DNA of 64,000 nucleotides from Anthopleura xanthogrammica (GCA_964019055.1 OZ025220.1:2355978-2419977); one strand, 5' to 3'; shown: positions 25,701-34,806, counted from the first letter of the stretch. Notes: a model not told the origin generated them from the sequence alone. Numbers and translations are program-made.

Positions 25701-28700
25701 TATTATGGGCAATGTGAAAGTAGAGAATAGCCCACTTTCGATATTGTGGTTGAGTGATCACGCACAAAGCAATACAAGACGAGGCTCCGGGGAAACAATG
25801 GAGTAATCCTGATATATTCTTTTATTTCCCCGAAGCCTCTCCTTGAATTGCTTTGTTAGTGATCACTCAACCACAATATCGAAAGTGGGTTAAAACCTTG
25901 ATCTTGATCTTGTCGAGGATGTAGTTTATCTACTGCAACAAAAATACCACGGCCTGCCGGGCAGGTGAAATATCTTTTCCTTTGAAATATTCCATCACCC
26001 ACATATTTATCACATCCGGCCACTGATTCCTAGCGAGATATGAACAAATAGTTAGTTAAAAGAAAGCATATTTTGAAGTATGTAATAAACTTGATGCATT
26101 TTTTAACTGCATTTGAACCAAGACAATATGAACTATTTTTTACTATATTTTATATCTTATTTTCTTGTGATAAAGACCGAATGGTTGAAACTTTGTCTGT
26201 TTTCTTTCTTACATATATATTCACATTTTCTATCAAGAAAACAGACTATTGAATTCCTGTGAATCCTTCTACTGGAAGTTCATCGTTGGTCTACCTTCTA
26301 CATATCGAAGTTTTTTAATATACTTTATCATATATATTATATATTTAAAGATTTTGACTGTATTATATACTTTAAAAATATCTAATAAATAATCTTTTAG
26401 TGTGGATGATTGATGTGTCAGTATTTAAGGAAAACAATTGCCCTATATCACTATGACATCACATAAAACAATATATTGTTTTAACGCTAAGGATTATGGT
26501 CACCAGAAGGGACGAAATAGCAGAAAAACAAATGGAATCCCAATAAAATTCGGTTTATGAATGTTTGAAAGTGAGAACAGCTAAATATTATACTAAATAT
26601 CGTGAACTAAAGAAGAATTGGCCTACATTTCTATTATTATGTAAACAAACCGTGACATCATAGTGATATAGGGCATTCTTGTACCAAGACCCTATTCATT
26701 TCTGAATCACTAAAAATCATAGGCTCTGGGAAACCCTATAATTTCAATGAAGGAATCTGAATGACTTGTACGAAACTTTGGCAGGGTGGCCACGGTAAGG
26801 CGCGTCGCGCTGTAACACTTTCTATGCTGTTGTTGACTTAGCTTTCTTGGAGAAGGGTCGGTTATAGCAAAGGCAATGAAGATGGATGAATGCCTTCGCT
26901 TCGCATTTTTTATAACATTTTGTCGAGTGAACTATAAATAAACTAGACGCTCTTGGAGCGTTCACTGGGTTGCCTTTGCAAGTATTCTAGAGCTCGATGA
27001 TGAACATTTCAAGACTCGCTAAATCTCCAAGCTAATCGCGCTTACTTATTTCGCGCAGGATTTTTCCTTTCTTGTGGACTGAACAACCTTTTAACGAGTA
27101 TTAAGTTACTTGTTTACCTATACTACGTTAAGCTACTGAAACTAGCATGTCTGATGAAATAACTATATACTTTTGAAGAAAAGCTACCCCTTTTTATACC
27201 AAAATTCACAAATTCCCACCCCTTTTCTATACCTTTACTGGTCACCAAGGCGACCCGTTTGTTTGTTTGTTTGTTTGTTTGTTTGTTTGTTTACCTGCGG
27301 CCTGAAAAACGTACCCCTTTCGGGCGGAGCATCCCCGTATAGTCAATTATAGGGAGTACCCCCCCCCCCCGGGAACTGCTCACTGCCAAATAAACTATTT
27401 TATATCAAAACTAGGGCTCAATGATGAACATTCCAAGACTCGCCAAATCACAATGCTAATCCTTACTTATTTCGCACAAAAGTTTTCCTTTCCTGTGGAG
27501 AACAACCTTTTATTCTACTTTACTGGTGCGACAACAGCTTTGATTACGTTACTAACGCGTTTTAACGCCGGAGTATTAAGTTACTTGTTAACCTACACTA
27601 CCTTAAAGACTAGCATGTCTGATGAAATAGCTAGCTATGTTTATTTCAGGATCGAAACTGCTCACTGCCAAACAAACGTTTTATCAATGTAAATACTCTT
27701 AGCCAAAATGTGTTTAACTGGTAATTTGCTTTTCCCACAATTTTTGTTTGCTGTATTTTTATAAATGGAAATTTTCAACAAGGAGTCTTGGCAGTTCGCT
27801 TTCTTGTAGATCACTACCAGCTCGTCTGATTTCTATAAGTTCTTTGAGTCAGCTTTCAACAAAGCTTTGTTTGTCAGTCGTTTTGTAGTTTGTCTCAGTA
27901 TATTTTTTTCGTATCTGAGATCTGGTAAGATCTAGTTTGATCATAGCTAGATAGTTCATAGATTCTCTTAGTCTATTTTGACTAGTTTGTCTAGTTCTAT
28001 GATTCTCATAGTTTGCTCATAGATTCTAAAAGATAGCTCATAGATACTCAGATTTCTCTCTTTGAGTACGTGGACCAACCCGTTCCAAAATCGCGCAATA
28101 ACATCGTTTAGTGTGGGTCTACCACGTACGGCGTGTGCGTTTGTAAGTAGTTTAAGCGTACCGTTAAAAAAGCTAAAGACAATGGTAGACCACAGAACCA
28201 AACACCGAAAGCTATAAATACCTCGTGCTCGATATCATGTGGCAAATTCTATTAAATTGTCGATCATATTTGTACACAAATACATAACACAACACAACTT
28301 CATTGGACAGACTATTGGTATGGTTACAAGTTCTCGAACAATCATGACGTGTGACGTCACAATAGACATTATGGTCTACCTGACGCCCGAAAAACGGATC
28401 TCATTTTAAGACTGGTTTGCCACCATGGCAACCCAGTAAAAATCGCACGACCTTCTCGTACAATTTGGAATTAATAGGCACTCGTAATGTTTTGAAAGTT
28501 CTTTAATTGCACTCACCTAAAGGCTCGTGCAATTACAAGAACTTTTAAAACATTACTCGTACCTATTAATTTCCAAATTGTATTCGAGGTCGTGCGATTT
28601 CCTATACCAATACTGAGTTTATTACTGGATTGCTATGGTAGCAAACCAGTCTTAAAATGAGATCCGTTTTTCGGGCGTCAGGTAGACCATAATTTCACAC

Positions 28701-30119
28701 GTCATGATTGGTCGAGAACTTGTAAACAATGTCCAATGTCCAATGAAGTTGCCACACGACATCGAGGACGATGGGCTGTGATCAAAACGCGGGCTGCGAG
28801 CTGCGGGCTGCGGGCTGCGGGCTGCGGGCTGCGGGCTGCGGGCTGCGGGCTGCGGGCTCTGTCTGGATATATATCCTTTAAATATGAACAGGAATAGAGG
28901 AAAAGCAAACAATAGAAATGCCTATGATCAGATAATCTTTTCGGGTAAACCCTGCGCGGAGAACTCAAAATTTCTAAACACAACATCAGTTTGAGCTGTC
29001 TTACATCATTCATGTCAAAACTGTCAAAACTGTCCACACCTTCTGTCTCATATTTCTCGTGAGGATATCTACTCGCAGAAGCACTAGTGACTTGACGTAC
29101 GGCTCGCTGAGTTTCTTTAGTTAACTTCTTTTATACTAAGCTCCACAAGTTCAGTTTCAACTATAAGGTAAGCCGGATAGTATTGCTTTGGTTTGTGAGT
29201 TTTAAAACTTTGACAAGTTTTAAAGTATTGCTGAGTATTTATTTATACATTTGCTTCTTTTAGATGGGTGACAAGACCGGGGATAAGAGGACGGCGTGTT
29301 TGGTTGAGTGCAAGAAGCAGGGGTTTGCTTTGGTGTATGACCCTCAGGGATCATACAACCGTTGCTTTTATCGTTGCCTTGCTCGGTCTCTTGAAATAAA
29401 AACGGAGGATTTAATCAAGTCTCTTGAGGGCTTCATGTTGGAAAACCGTGCAATGGGTTTGAGGATAGTAGGGTTGTCATTTCTCGAAGTTTAAAAGCTA
29501 CAGAATAAACAGCGGGGAAGTTATTAAGCTTTTTATTCGACTCAATTTGCCAATTCTTGGTAGGTAGTGCCGCTACCTATATTATGCAGAGCCGATATAC
29601 ACAACCGAATTAATAACCTTTTTTTGTGAGCTGAATGTAATGTTGTATTCTTCACAAGTTTGGACTAGTTTTGGATGAGTTTTACGTGGAGAACATGTAT
29701 TAAAACAACATTATTTTTCTCGAATCGCGGCGGCTGGCGCTATACCGGCCTGAACCCCGGGCTAGCTTCTCGCCGGCCGTCTCATGCTTTACTAGATGTC
29801 AGTTCTACTGACATCACTGTTTACAAGCTCGCAGCATTTCACTTGCAATATGACGCCTAGTATTTAAGCCTATTATAAAGAATGTTTTTTTTTTTACTCG
29901 GAATACCTTCAAGGATATCTAAACCTCGATCTTATTGTCATCAATGTGACGGGTAACTGAATCGAGTCACGCGTTCCGGTCCAGCTACGTGAATATAAAT
30001 GATCTAACCTTGGAAGTCAAAAGACAACATTAATTCTGAATTTCTAGCGATTTTTATTGTTGCAAATATTTTTGTATCGACAAAATTACAGTATATATAT
30101 ATTTTTTATTTTATATATA

Positions 30120-30151
<32 letters not shown>

Positions 30152-30441
30152 TTTATATTTTATTTTTATATTTTACCGTCAAAATAGACACATCCAGATA
30201 TATATTTTATATATATATATATATACAGCTTTTTGCAAAAATTATGGCCGGTTCAAGTATATATACAAGTATATCAAAAGTATATCAGAAATTATGGGAT
30301 ATCATCGCTGATATTTTTTTCGTGTTGCCTATCATTAGGGCTTTCTGAAAAAAATATCAGGAATGATATCCCATAATTTCTGATATACTTTTGATATACT
30401 TGTATATATATACTTGAACCGGCCATAATTTTTGCAAAAGG

Positions 30442-30492
<51 letters not shown>

Positions 30493-31230
30493 TAGATAGA
30501 TAGATTATGGATTGTAGATAGATCAAAGACAAGACATAACTTTTGCTGTTACTCGGAGTTTCACGCTTACGCGATCTTCAGACAGTCTTTAATAAAGAAT
30601 AATCCATACTGTAATCTATATATACCTGAGGCGCTATAATCTATAATTGGAGTATTGTTATGTATTTACAATAGTGCTATTGTTCTATCAAGGTGCGATA
30701 ATTTATTTTATCCGGCTTAAGTAATATTTGTTTTCGTGGCTGCATTTTGAAATAAGTTCTGATATTTTGTTGAGAAGGTTGGCTTTATCTGCTTTAATAA
30801 TGTTCAATTTTTCTGCTAAGCAGAGATTGCATTTCTTAGAAATATTATTGTAGGCTTTTGCTGAGGTGATGATTGACCATTTGATGTTGTAAATTTTCTT
30901 GTTGTCTTCAAGTGTCCAGATGTGTTTTGATAGTTCAGTGCTGTTGGCGTATTTTCTGTTTCGGAAAGATAGCTTGTGTTGCGTATACCGTTGTTTAAAT
31001 GTTTAATATATATATACAGCCTTTTGTAAAAATTATGGCCGTTACAAGTATATGTACAAGTATATCAAAAGTGCATCAGAAATTATGAGATATCATCACT
31101 GATATTTTTTTCGTGTTGCCTATCATTAGGGCTTTCTGAAAAAAATATCAGGAACGATATCCCATAATTTCTGATATACTTTTGATATACTTGTACATAT
31201 ACTTGAAACGGCCATAATTTTTGCAAAAAG

Positions 31231-31284
<54 letters not shown>

Positions 31285-32958
31285 TGAAATCATGTTCTAG
31301 CTTTTATACGTAATGAATCCAAATCACAATGCCGATGTGATGAATGATGTAAGACAGCTCAAACTGATGTTGTGTTTAGAAATTTTGAGTTCTCCGCGCA
31401 GGGTTTACCCGAAAAGATTATCTGATCATAGGCATTTCTATTTTTTGCTTTTCCTCTATTCCTGTTCATATTTAAAGGATATATATCCAGACAGAGTCCG
31501 CAGCCCGCAGCCCGCGTTTTGATCACAGCCGTTCGTGAAGTACTAGTTTGTCTGTAGGCATGTTGCGTACTATTGTCTTTAGGTTTTTTAACGCTACGCT
31601 TAAACTAATTACAAACACACACGCCGTACGTGGTAGACACACATTAAAAGATGTTATTGAGCGATTTGCGAACGGATTTGTCCACACACTCAAAGAGAGA
31701 AGTCTGAGTATCTATGAGCTATCTTTGAGAATCTATGAGCAAACTACGGTATGAGAATCGTAGAACTAGACAAACTAGTCAAAATAGATTAAGAGAATCT
31801 ATAAACTACCTAGCTATGATCAAACTAGATCTTACCAGATCTCAGATACAAAAAAAATATACTGAGACAAACTACAGAACAAGAGACAAACTACAAAGCG
31901 TGTGACAAACAAAGCTTTGATGAAAGCTGACTCAAAGAACTTGTAGAAGTCAGACGAGCTGATAGTGATCTACAAGAATGCGAACTGCCAAGACTCCTTG
32001 TTGAATATTTCCATTTATGAAAATACAGTAAACAAAAACGGAGGGAAAAACAAATTACCAGTTAAACACATTTTGGCTAAGAGTATTTACATTGATAAAA
32101 CGTCTGTTTTGCAGCGAACAGTTTCGATACTGAAATAGATATGTTTATTTCATCAGCTAGTCTTGAAAGGTACTCTAGTAGGTCAAGTAGAAATATAACA
32201 TGCGTTGACAAGTCAGTAACGCAACACTAATGCCTTACTAGAATTTAAAATGTTTTTAATAAAGGGGGACTTTGAACCCAAAAGGAACACTTTGGTAAGA
32301 AATAATAGAGTATATAGGATTGGTGAGTGGGCGAGCTCTCGCACAGGCAACCCTGTGAACGCTCCAAGAGCGTCTAGTTGTAAATATATCAGGGACGGCG
32401 GAGCACATTTTATAGTGGGACGGCTCTTCTCTTTTTTTGGAAGCACATTTTAAAGTTGTGGTGGGGCTAGAATTTTTGTTTTACTATTTGACTAAAGCTC
32501 CTCCAGCCTCCCTTGGCTCCACTGTCCCTGTCATAGGGTCTTTTCATACAATGCTTTACCTTGTCTAGCAGTTCTACGCCAAACATAGTACCTCTGCGTC
32601 TAGGTAAGCTTCCCTTGTAACGAATAACTCCTCGAAGTTCTAGATCTGTATTTTGTTTTCTTATCTTCACAAAAACTTTACTACCAATATCCAATGTATT
32701 TGCTTCCGTTAGACGATTCTTGTCTAGATAAATACGCAATCTTTTTCTTCGTGACGAGACAGCAATAAGCAAGTCACCTTCGTTGTCTGTTAGCTGGCCA
32801 ACATCCAGCTTAGTGCATTCTAGTTTCATGTCCCCCCATGTAAGAGCGATCTTTTTAGGGTCTTTCGGCTGCTCTGATTCTGGTGAACACTCCAAGATTT
32901 CACCTCTATCAAGAGTTCCTTTATAGGAAAACAATATGTACCTGGGTGTGCTGGCCAT
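21838..32958 (-). CDS. CAP-Gly/coiled-coil/TKL kinase, gene 1 (4 exons)
   Basis: Exons 32958-32560, 26029-25897, 24264-23258 and 22038-21838 join with GT-AG introns in compatible phases (0, 1, 0) into 1740 nt, 579 residues. The start ATG has A at -3 and G at +4. Residues ~91-177 form a CYLD-like CAP-Gly domain (GVIRYKG at 110-116, RYFTC in exon 2). Residues ~179-330 are charged coiled coil with 14-residue ETERRLHS-type repeats. Residues ~338-575 are a kinase: glycine loop GVGAWG 345-350, VAVK lysine 365, HRD 457-459, Asn 464, DYG 480-482, APE 502-504, then DVYSFGVLL and a RPSMAEI C-lobe end. HRDISSAN and DVYSFG fit the tyrosine-kinase-like (Ser/Thr) group. All catalytic residues are present except Phe of DFG. 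CAP-Gly domains bind microtubule-end proteins or, in CYLD, signalling partners; substrate unknown. The joined model is inference; the individual exons are strong. Confidence 0.8.
22059..23192. mobile_element. Nested MITEs filling intron 3 of gene 1
   Basis: Outer ends are TACAGTAAAAACCCG near 22059 and GGGTTTTTACTGTA at about 23177-23192. Inside lies a 273-bp element at 22131-22403 with inverted ends (ACAGCTATTTCA, then GGTTGGTGAAGGTTTTGT). A hairpin at 22597-22740 follows (CAATTATTGGACGGGG side, AAATATCG arms), with a further pair ATCATTCAAATTATTTTTTC and its complement near 22745 and 22970. Paralogue 3 has only a 244-bp intron here, so about 1 kb of this intron is element-derived. Confidence 0.7.
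23258..24264 (-). CDS. Gene 1 exon 3: coiled coil and kinase N-lobe/catalytic loop
   Basis: 1007 nt. Acceptor TTCTTGTAG precedes AAACAGAAGAATG; donor is AAAG|GTACAAC. Entry phase needs one base from exon 2 (G plus AA makes Glu). Coiled coil ETERxLRSxEQ repeats lead into RDEIILSDNVIGVGAWGEV, VAVKKIH, HRDISSANVLL, VSDYGTANF and YSAPEAQTSRQSPK. No stop in frame across the exon. Confidence 0.9.
24265..25730. other. Intron 2 of gene 1, AT-rich
   Basis: AT-rich non-coding sequence. Short frames such as 25065-25310 have no recognisable content. The right edge holds a half-copy of an inverted repeat (ATTATGGGCAATGTGAAAG), paired in gene 3 but single here. Confidence 0.7.
25731..25889. mobile_element. 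MITE abutting the exon 2 splice donor (gene 1)
   Basis: 159-bp element with inverted arms of about 65 bp: CCCACTTTCGATATTGTGG at the left, the complement at the right, and GAGGCTCCGGGGAAA / TTTCCCCGAAGCCTC inside. Its edge is 6 bp from the intron's GT. Equivalent copies are at 51851-52009 (whole) and about 40029-40138 (left arm lost), so insertion predates the duplications. Confidence 0.85.
25897..26029 (-). CDS. Gene 1 exon 2: second half of CAP-Gly domain
   Basis: 133 nt between acceptor CTCGCTAG and donor CAAG|GTTTTAA. Encodes a segment with GDGIFQRKRYFTC followed by GIFVAVDKLHPRQDQDQ. The spacing and RYFTC match the CYLD third CAP-Gly domain; the usual GKNDG motif is degenerate here (better kept in gene 3). 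Too short to stand out as an ORF, but conserved with the same boundaries in all three paralogues. Confidence 0.82.
26439..26676. mobile_element. MITE with GCCCTATATCACTATGACATC ends
   Basis: Inverted ends at 26439-26463 and 26652-26676, joined by AT-rich non-coding sequence. A related single end is at about 53545 (GTGATATAGGACATTC). Confidence 0.75.
27258..27291. repeat. (GTTT)n microsatellite
   Basis: Eight GTTT units in the left arm of the large element. Confidence 0.9.
27298..27373 (-). mobile_element. Short element with GGGGGGTACTCCC end
   Basis: On the minus strand it reads poly-G, GGTACTCCCTATA, CTATACGGGGATGC, CCGCCCGAAAGGGGTAC and TTTTTCAGGC. I recall this arrangement as a short element abundant in several marine invertebrate genomes; this is from memory and not checked. 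Non-coding. Confidence 0.5.
28325..28724. mobile_element. 400-bp palindromic MITE nested in the left arm
   Basis: Near-complete palindrome: TACAAGTTCTCGA, ATCATGACGTGTGA, CTGACGCCCGAAAAACGGAT and GTCTTAAAATGAGATC elements on the left pair with the right. The centre is near 28525. It is missing from the matching place in the right arm (about 31530), so it inserted after the inverted arms formed. Contains a CRE-like TGACGTCA at its left. Confidence 0.8.
28795..28858. repeat. (GGGCTGC)n heptamer repeat
   Basis: About nine units of a GC-rich 7-mer in otherwise AT-rich DNA. The right arm carries only two to three units (31499-31515), so it expanded in one arm. Confidence 0.93.
29040..29167 (+). 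promoter_or_regulatory. Probable 5' UTR exon of the OTU-like gene
   Basis: Ends in a strong donor, ATAAG|GTAAGCC, at 29167/29168. The acceptor TTCTTTTAG at 29263 stands directly before the ATG, giving a 96-bp intron. The left limit is only where the inverted arm ends, and no TATA box is clear. Inference from splice signals. Confidence 0.4.
29264..29494 (+). CDS. Short OTU-like protein (N-terminal part only)
   Basis: 76 codons starting MGDKTGDKRT directly after a splice acceptor. Residues 28-44 contain YNRCFYRCLARSL, resembling the OTU cysteine-protease nucleophile motif (usually DGNCFYRAL) with candidate Cys at residue 34. The Asp-Gly before it is replaced by Tyr-Asn and the C-terminal His region is missing, so activity is doubtful. 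It lies in the unpaired middle of the 5.4-kb inverted-repeat element, on the strand opposite the host kinase gene. It could be the first coding exon of a larger gene, a truncated remnant, or cargo of the element. Family assignment rests on this one motif. Confidence 0.45.
   Translation: MGDKTGDKRTACLVECKKQGFALVYDPQGSYNRCFYRCLARSLEIKTEDLIKSLEGFMLENRAMGLRIVGLSFLEV
29495..30090. other. Non-coding stretch after the OTU-like ORF
   Basis: AT-rich apart from a GC-rich patch at about 29725-29785 (CGGCGGCTGGCGC, CTCGCCGGCCGTC). Frame 29675-29860 has no recognisable content. No polyadenylation signal can be tied to the OTU-like ORF with confidence. Confidence 0.5.
30090..30226. repeat. AT-rich / (TA)n tract
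   Basis: Runs of TA and TATATTTTA. Together with 30447-30505 and 31237-31282 it brackets two MITE copies. Confidence 0.85.
30227..30446. mobile_element. MITE inserted in TA repeat, copy 1
   Basis: About 220 bp with inverted ends CAGCTTTTTGCAAAAATTAT and its complement; the inner arms include CAGAAATTATGGGATATCAT. It lies between TA repeats, consistent with TA target preference (Tc1/mariner-like). Confidence 0.8.
30447..30505. repeat. (TA)n followed by (GATA)n
   Basis: About 25 TA dinucleotides followed by four GATA-type units. Confidence 0.9.
30506..31014. other. AT-rich non-coding stretch between two MITEs
   Basis: About 0.5 kb without recognisable genes or repeats. Confidence 0.5.
31015..31236. 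mobile_element. MITE inserted in TA repeat, copy 2
   Basis: Same element as 30227-30446, about 90% alike by eye (CAGCCTTTTGTAAAAATTAT start). Followed by about 22 TA dinucleotides to 31282. Confidence 0.8.
32560..32958 (-). CDS. Gene 1 exon 1: N-terminus and first half of CAP-Gly
   Basis: 133 codons ending at a phase-0 donor, CAAG|GTAAAG. Residues 1-90 resemble no known domain; they include QLTDNEGDLLIAV shared with gene 2. From IGSKVFVKIRKQ through GVIRYKGSLP to FGVELL is the CAP-Gly start. The ORF reads on into the intron but that extension is not conserved in position. The 140 bp upstream match gene 2 (42820-42960), suggesting a shared promoter or 5' UTR. Confidence 0.85.
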
Positions 32959-33100
32959 GTTTTAGTGAGACTATACTCACTACAGATCTATCAATACAAG
33001 GATTTAGAAACAGGAAGTAAAACACCCTCGATTCTGTGCTATTCACCACAGGAACCCCAGTTGAACTAAACTAACATAAACTACAGGTAACCCAGACTAT

Positions 33101-33324
33101 TTTATTTTATTTTATTAGCTTCGCCAAATAACTAATTATGTACAACAACAAAACACAACAAGAACAACGTAAGGCAGGGTAACCGCAACAGCCGTGGTAG
33201 GCCAATTACTGCGGGCCCGTACTATCACTAATAAAACATATACCGAAACTATAAAATCAGTAGCAGAAGGTTAAGGGCAGTGTAAGGCTACGCGAGGTAT
33301 TGCACTTCGGACAAAACAGTCTTA
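33101..33324 (-). mobile_element. Retroposon-like insertion upstream of gene 1
   Basis: The upstream sequences of genes 1 and 2 are collinear (…AACCCAGACTAT then CCACTTTAAGAGA), but gene 1 has about 224 bp inserted here. It begins TTTTATTTTATTTTATTAG on the plus strand, like an A-rich tail of a minus-strand retroposon, and contains AAGGCAGGGTAACCGCAACA. No open frame. Confidence 0.55.
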
Positions 33325-33462
33325 TCCACTTTAAGAGAATGTATGTAGTAAATAGATTTTGCCAGGATTTTGTAGATTTTGCTAAGATTTTGAAGAAAAG
33401 CTTCGGATATATAAAAAACAGAAGAGTACTTTTCCCCTCCAAGTTCTACATGTCCTTCCACA

Positions 33463-33476
33463 TCATCATCATCATC

Positions 33477-33530
<54 letters not shown>
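33463..33530. repeat. (ATC)n/(ATA)n trinucleotide repeat
   Basis: Five to six ATC units followed by about 17 TAA units. Confidence 0.93.
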
Positions 33531-33534
<4 letters not shown>

Positions 33535-33749
33535 CTTTATTTAAACTGGAAAAATCTATCAGTATTAAAAAACACTGGTCTTAACAAGATGTCCAGTGAT
33601 GTCTATATCTTATAGAGGGACTGTGGAAAGTAAGTGTGATGGGGGATGGGGGGAGGGAGGATAATGACAGCCGAAAGCAGGAGCCCCTAGTGGTGTTTGG
33701 GGCCATGTATGGCAAACCGATTGTTGCAATATTCAATTCAGCTCTTTTA

Positions 33750-33937
33750 TTCAACGTTCAACCATATTTATTCAACGTTCAACCCCTTTATTCAACGTTC
33801 AACCCCTTATTCAACGTTCAACCCCTTGTTCAACGTTCAACCCCTTATTCAACGTTCAACCCCTTGTTCAACGTTCAACCCCTTATTCAACGTTCAACCC
33901 CTTATTCAACGCTCAACCCCTTATTCAACGTTCAACT
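33750..33937. repeat. 19-bp subterminal repeat expanded to ten copies
   Basis: TTCAACGTTCAACCCCTTA repeated ten times with A/G alternation at the end. The right terminus of the same element (about 34404-34435) has only two copies in inverse orientation. Confidence 0.92.
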
Positions 33938-34180
33938 CCCCCTCCCCCAAGGTCTATACGCATCATTCCGTCCGATGGCGTCCCGCAAGTCTGGCTCTTC
34001 ATCTACCAATCCATAAGCTAATGGATTATTATCATGTATCATTCCATTTGTCCACATCTGAATGGGGGACCAGTTTCTCTCTGTGCGTACTCTGTGATGA
34101 TTAAAAGCCTCCATAAATTCATTCATGAGTTGTGAGTTGAGTTGTAAAAATGCAAGTGTTGCTGGAATATATTCTTGCAT
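33932..34180 (-). pseudogene. Integrase-like C-terminal fragment
   Basis: 82-residue frame with NHHRVRTERNWSPIQMW and a following NNPLAYGLVDEEPD segment. This resembles the region after the catalytic core of an integrase-like family common in animal genomes (from memory). Only this end is present; no DDE core. The frame stops inside the terminal repeat, so the piece looks like the last exon of the transposon's own gene. The first codons may not be the real start: TTCCAG just after the ATG could be a splice acceptor. Confidence 0.45.
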
Positions 34181-34285
34181 TTTTACAAAAGAAATATTAG
34201 CGCTTTCCTAATCGTAAAATATAAACTTATTCAGATTTATTACTTACTTGTTGATATATGATATTATAGTCAGCTAGTCGCATTC

Positions 34286-34347
34286 AACCTCGTTCCTAGG
34301 CGAGGCGGTCGGAGTTGGGACCGAGAGGACACCGGGAACGAGGTTGG
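34286..34347. mobile_element. 62-bp mini-element nested in the TIR transposon
   Basis: Inverted ends AACCTCGTTCC (34286-34296) and GGAACGAGGTT (34335-34345). GTCGCATTC directly flanks both sides (34277-34285 and 34348-34356), a 8-9-bp target duplication typical of hAT-like elements. Confidence 0.7.
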
Positions 34348-34732
34348 GTCGCATTCGTAAACTCTGCATATAAACCTTGGGGAAGGGGGGGGGGGGGGGG
34401 GGGGTTGAACGTTGAACAAGGGGTTGAACGTTGAATAAAAGAGCTGAATTGAATATTGCTACAATCGGTTTGCCATAGCCATGCCTCCTTAAAACATTTT
34501 GAAAGTGAGACCCTCGGAAATGCGATTTCCCTCAAAATATGCTAAAAAAGTCCCTGACCCTCGCCAGTAGGTGCTCAAAAAATGGTGACCCTCCCCACAA
34601 ACACAGCAGCCTTATCCCACCATTTAAGACGGTAGCCAGCCAATCAGCGAGAACATTATATCTCAAATATTTTTTTCCAGCCCACAGAGTCTGTGCAAGG
34701 GTATATACATATACCTATTTTAAAATGTTTAT

Positions 34733-34806
34733 CGAGCCCGTGGGGACTCGAACCCGGGTCGCATTGGTGAGAGGCGAGCGCTCTAACCGCTACGCCACCC
34801 GTGCTT
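34733..34806 (-). repeat. tRNA-derived SINE head (tRNA-Glu-like)
   Basis: The minus strand has a clear A box (GTGGCGTAGCGGTTAGAG) and B box (GGTTCGAGTCCC), with CTC in the anticodon position. The acceptor stem pairs only partly and the anticodon arm has an insertion, so not a functional tRNA. Flanking sequence (34570-34725) is homologous to 43150-43300, where this element is absent. Confidence 0.6.

Larger units (their letters stand above)
26941..32388. mobile_element. 5.4-kb inverted-repeat element with OTU-like ORF, inside intron 1 of gene 1
   Basis: Ends are inverted repeats of 39 bp with two mismatches, beginning AACTAGACGCTCTTGGAGCG; left at 26941-26979, right at 32341-32379 plus a few bases. 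Longer internal arms follow: about 27650-28220 pairs with 31540-32130, and 28770-29030 with 31315-31535. The unpaired middle (29.04-31.3 kb) holds an OTU-like gene on the plus strand. TAAATA lies beside both ends, a possible target duplication. Gene 2 has no such element in its much shorter intron 1. It looks like a DNA transposon or foldback element; no transposase was found, so it may be non-autonomous. Confidence 0.65.
33708..34477. mobile_element. 770-bp TIR transposon with 6-bp target duplication
   Basis: Ends TATGGCAAACCGATTGT… and its complement match over about 49 bp with one mismatch and extend inward through TTCAACG repeats and a C/G run to AAGGTCTATACGCA. GCCATG flanks both sides (33702-33707, 34478-34483), a likely target duplication. 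The inside carries an integrase-like fragment on the minus strand and a nested 62-bp element. Probably a deletion derivative of a larger DNA transposon; the superfamily is not clear from a 6-bp duplication alone. Confidence 0.8.

Noticed and set aside
32250..32453. Overlapping ORFs on both strands at the right end of the large element
   Set aside because: Neither strand has recognisable content and both cross the element border.
33636..34104. Plus-strand ORFs with LFNVQPLFNVQP repeats
   Set aside because: Translation of the 19-bp subterminal transposon repeat.
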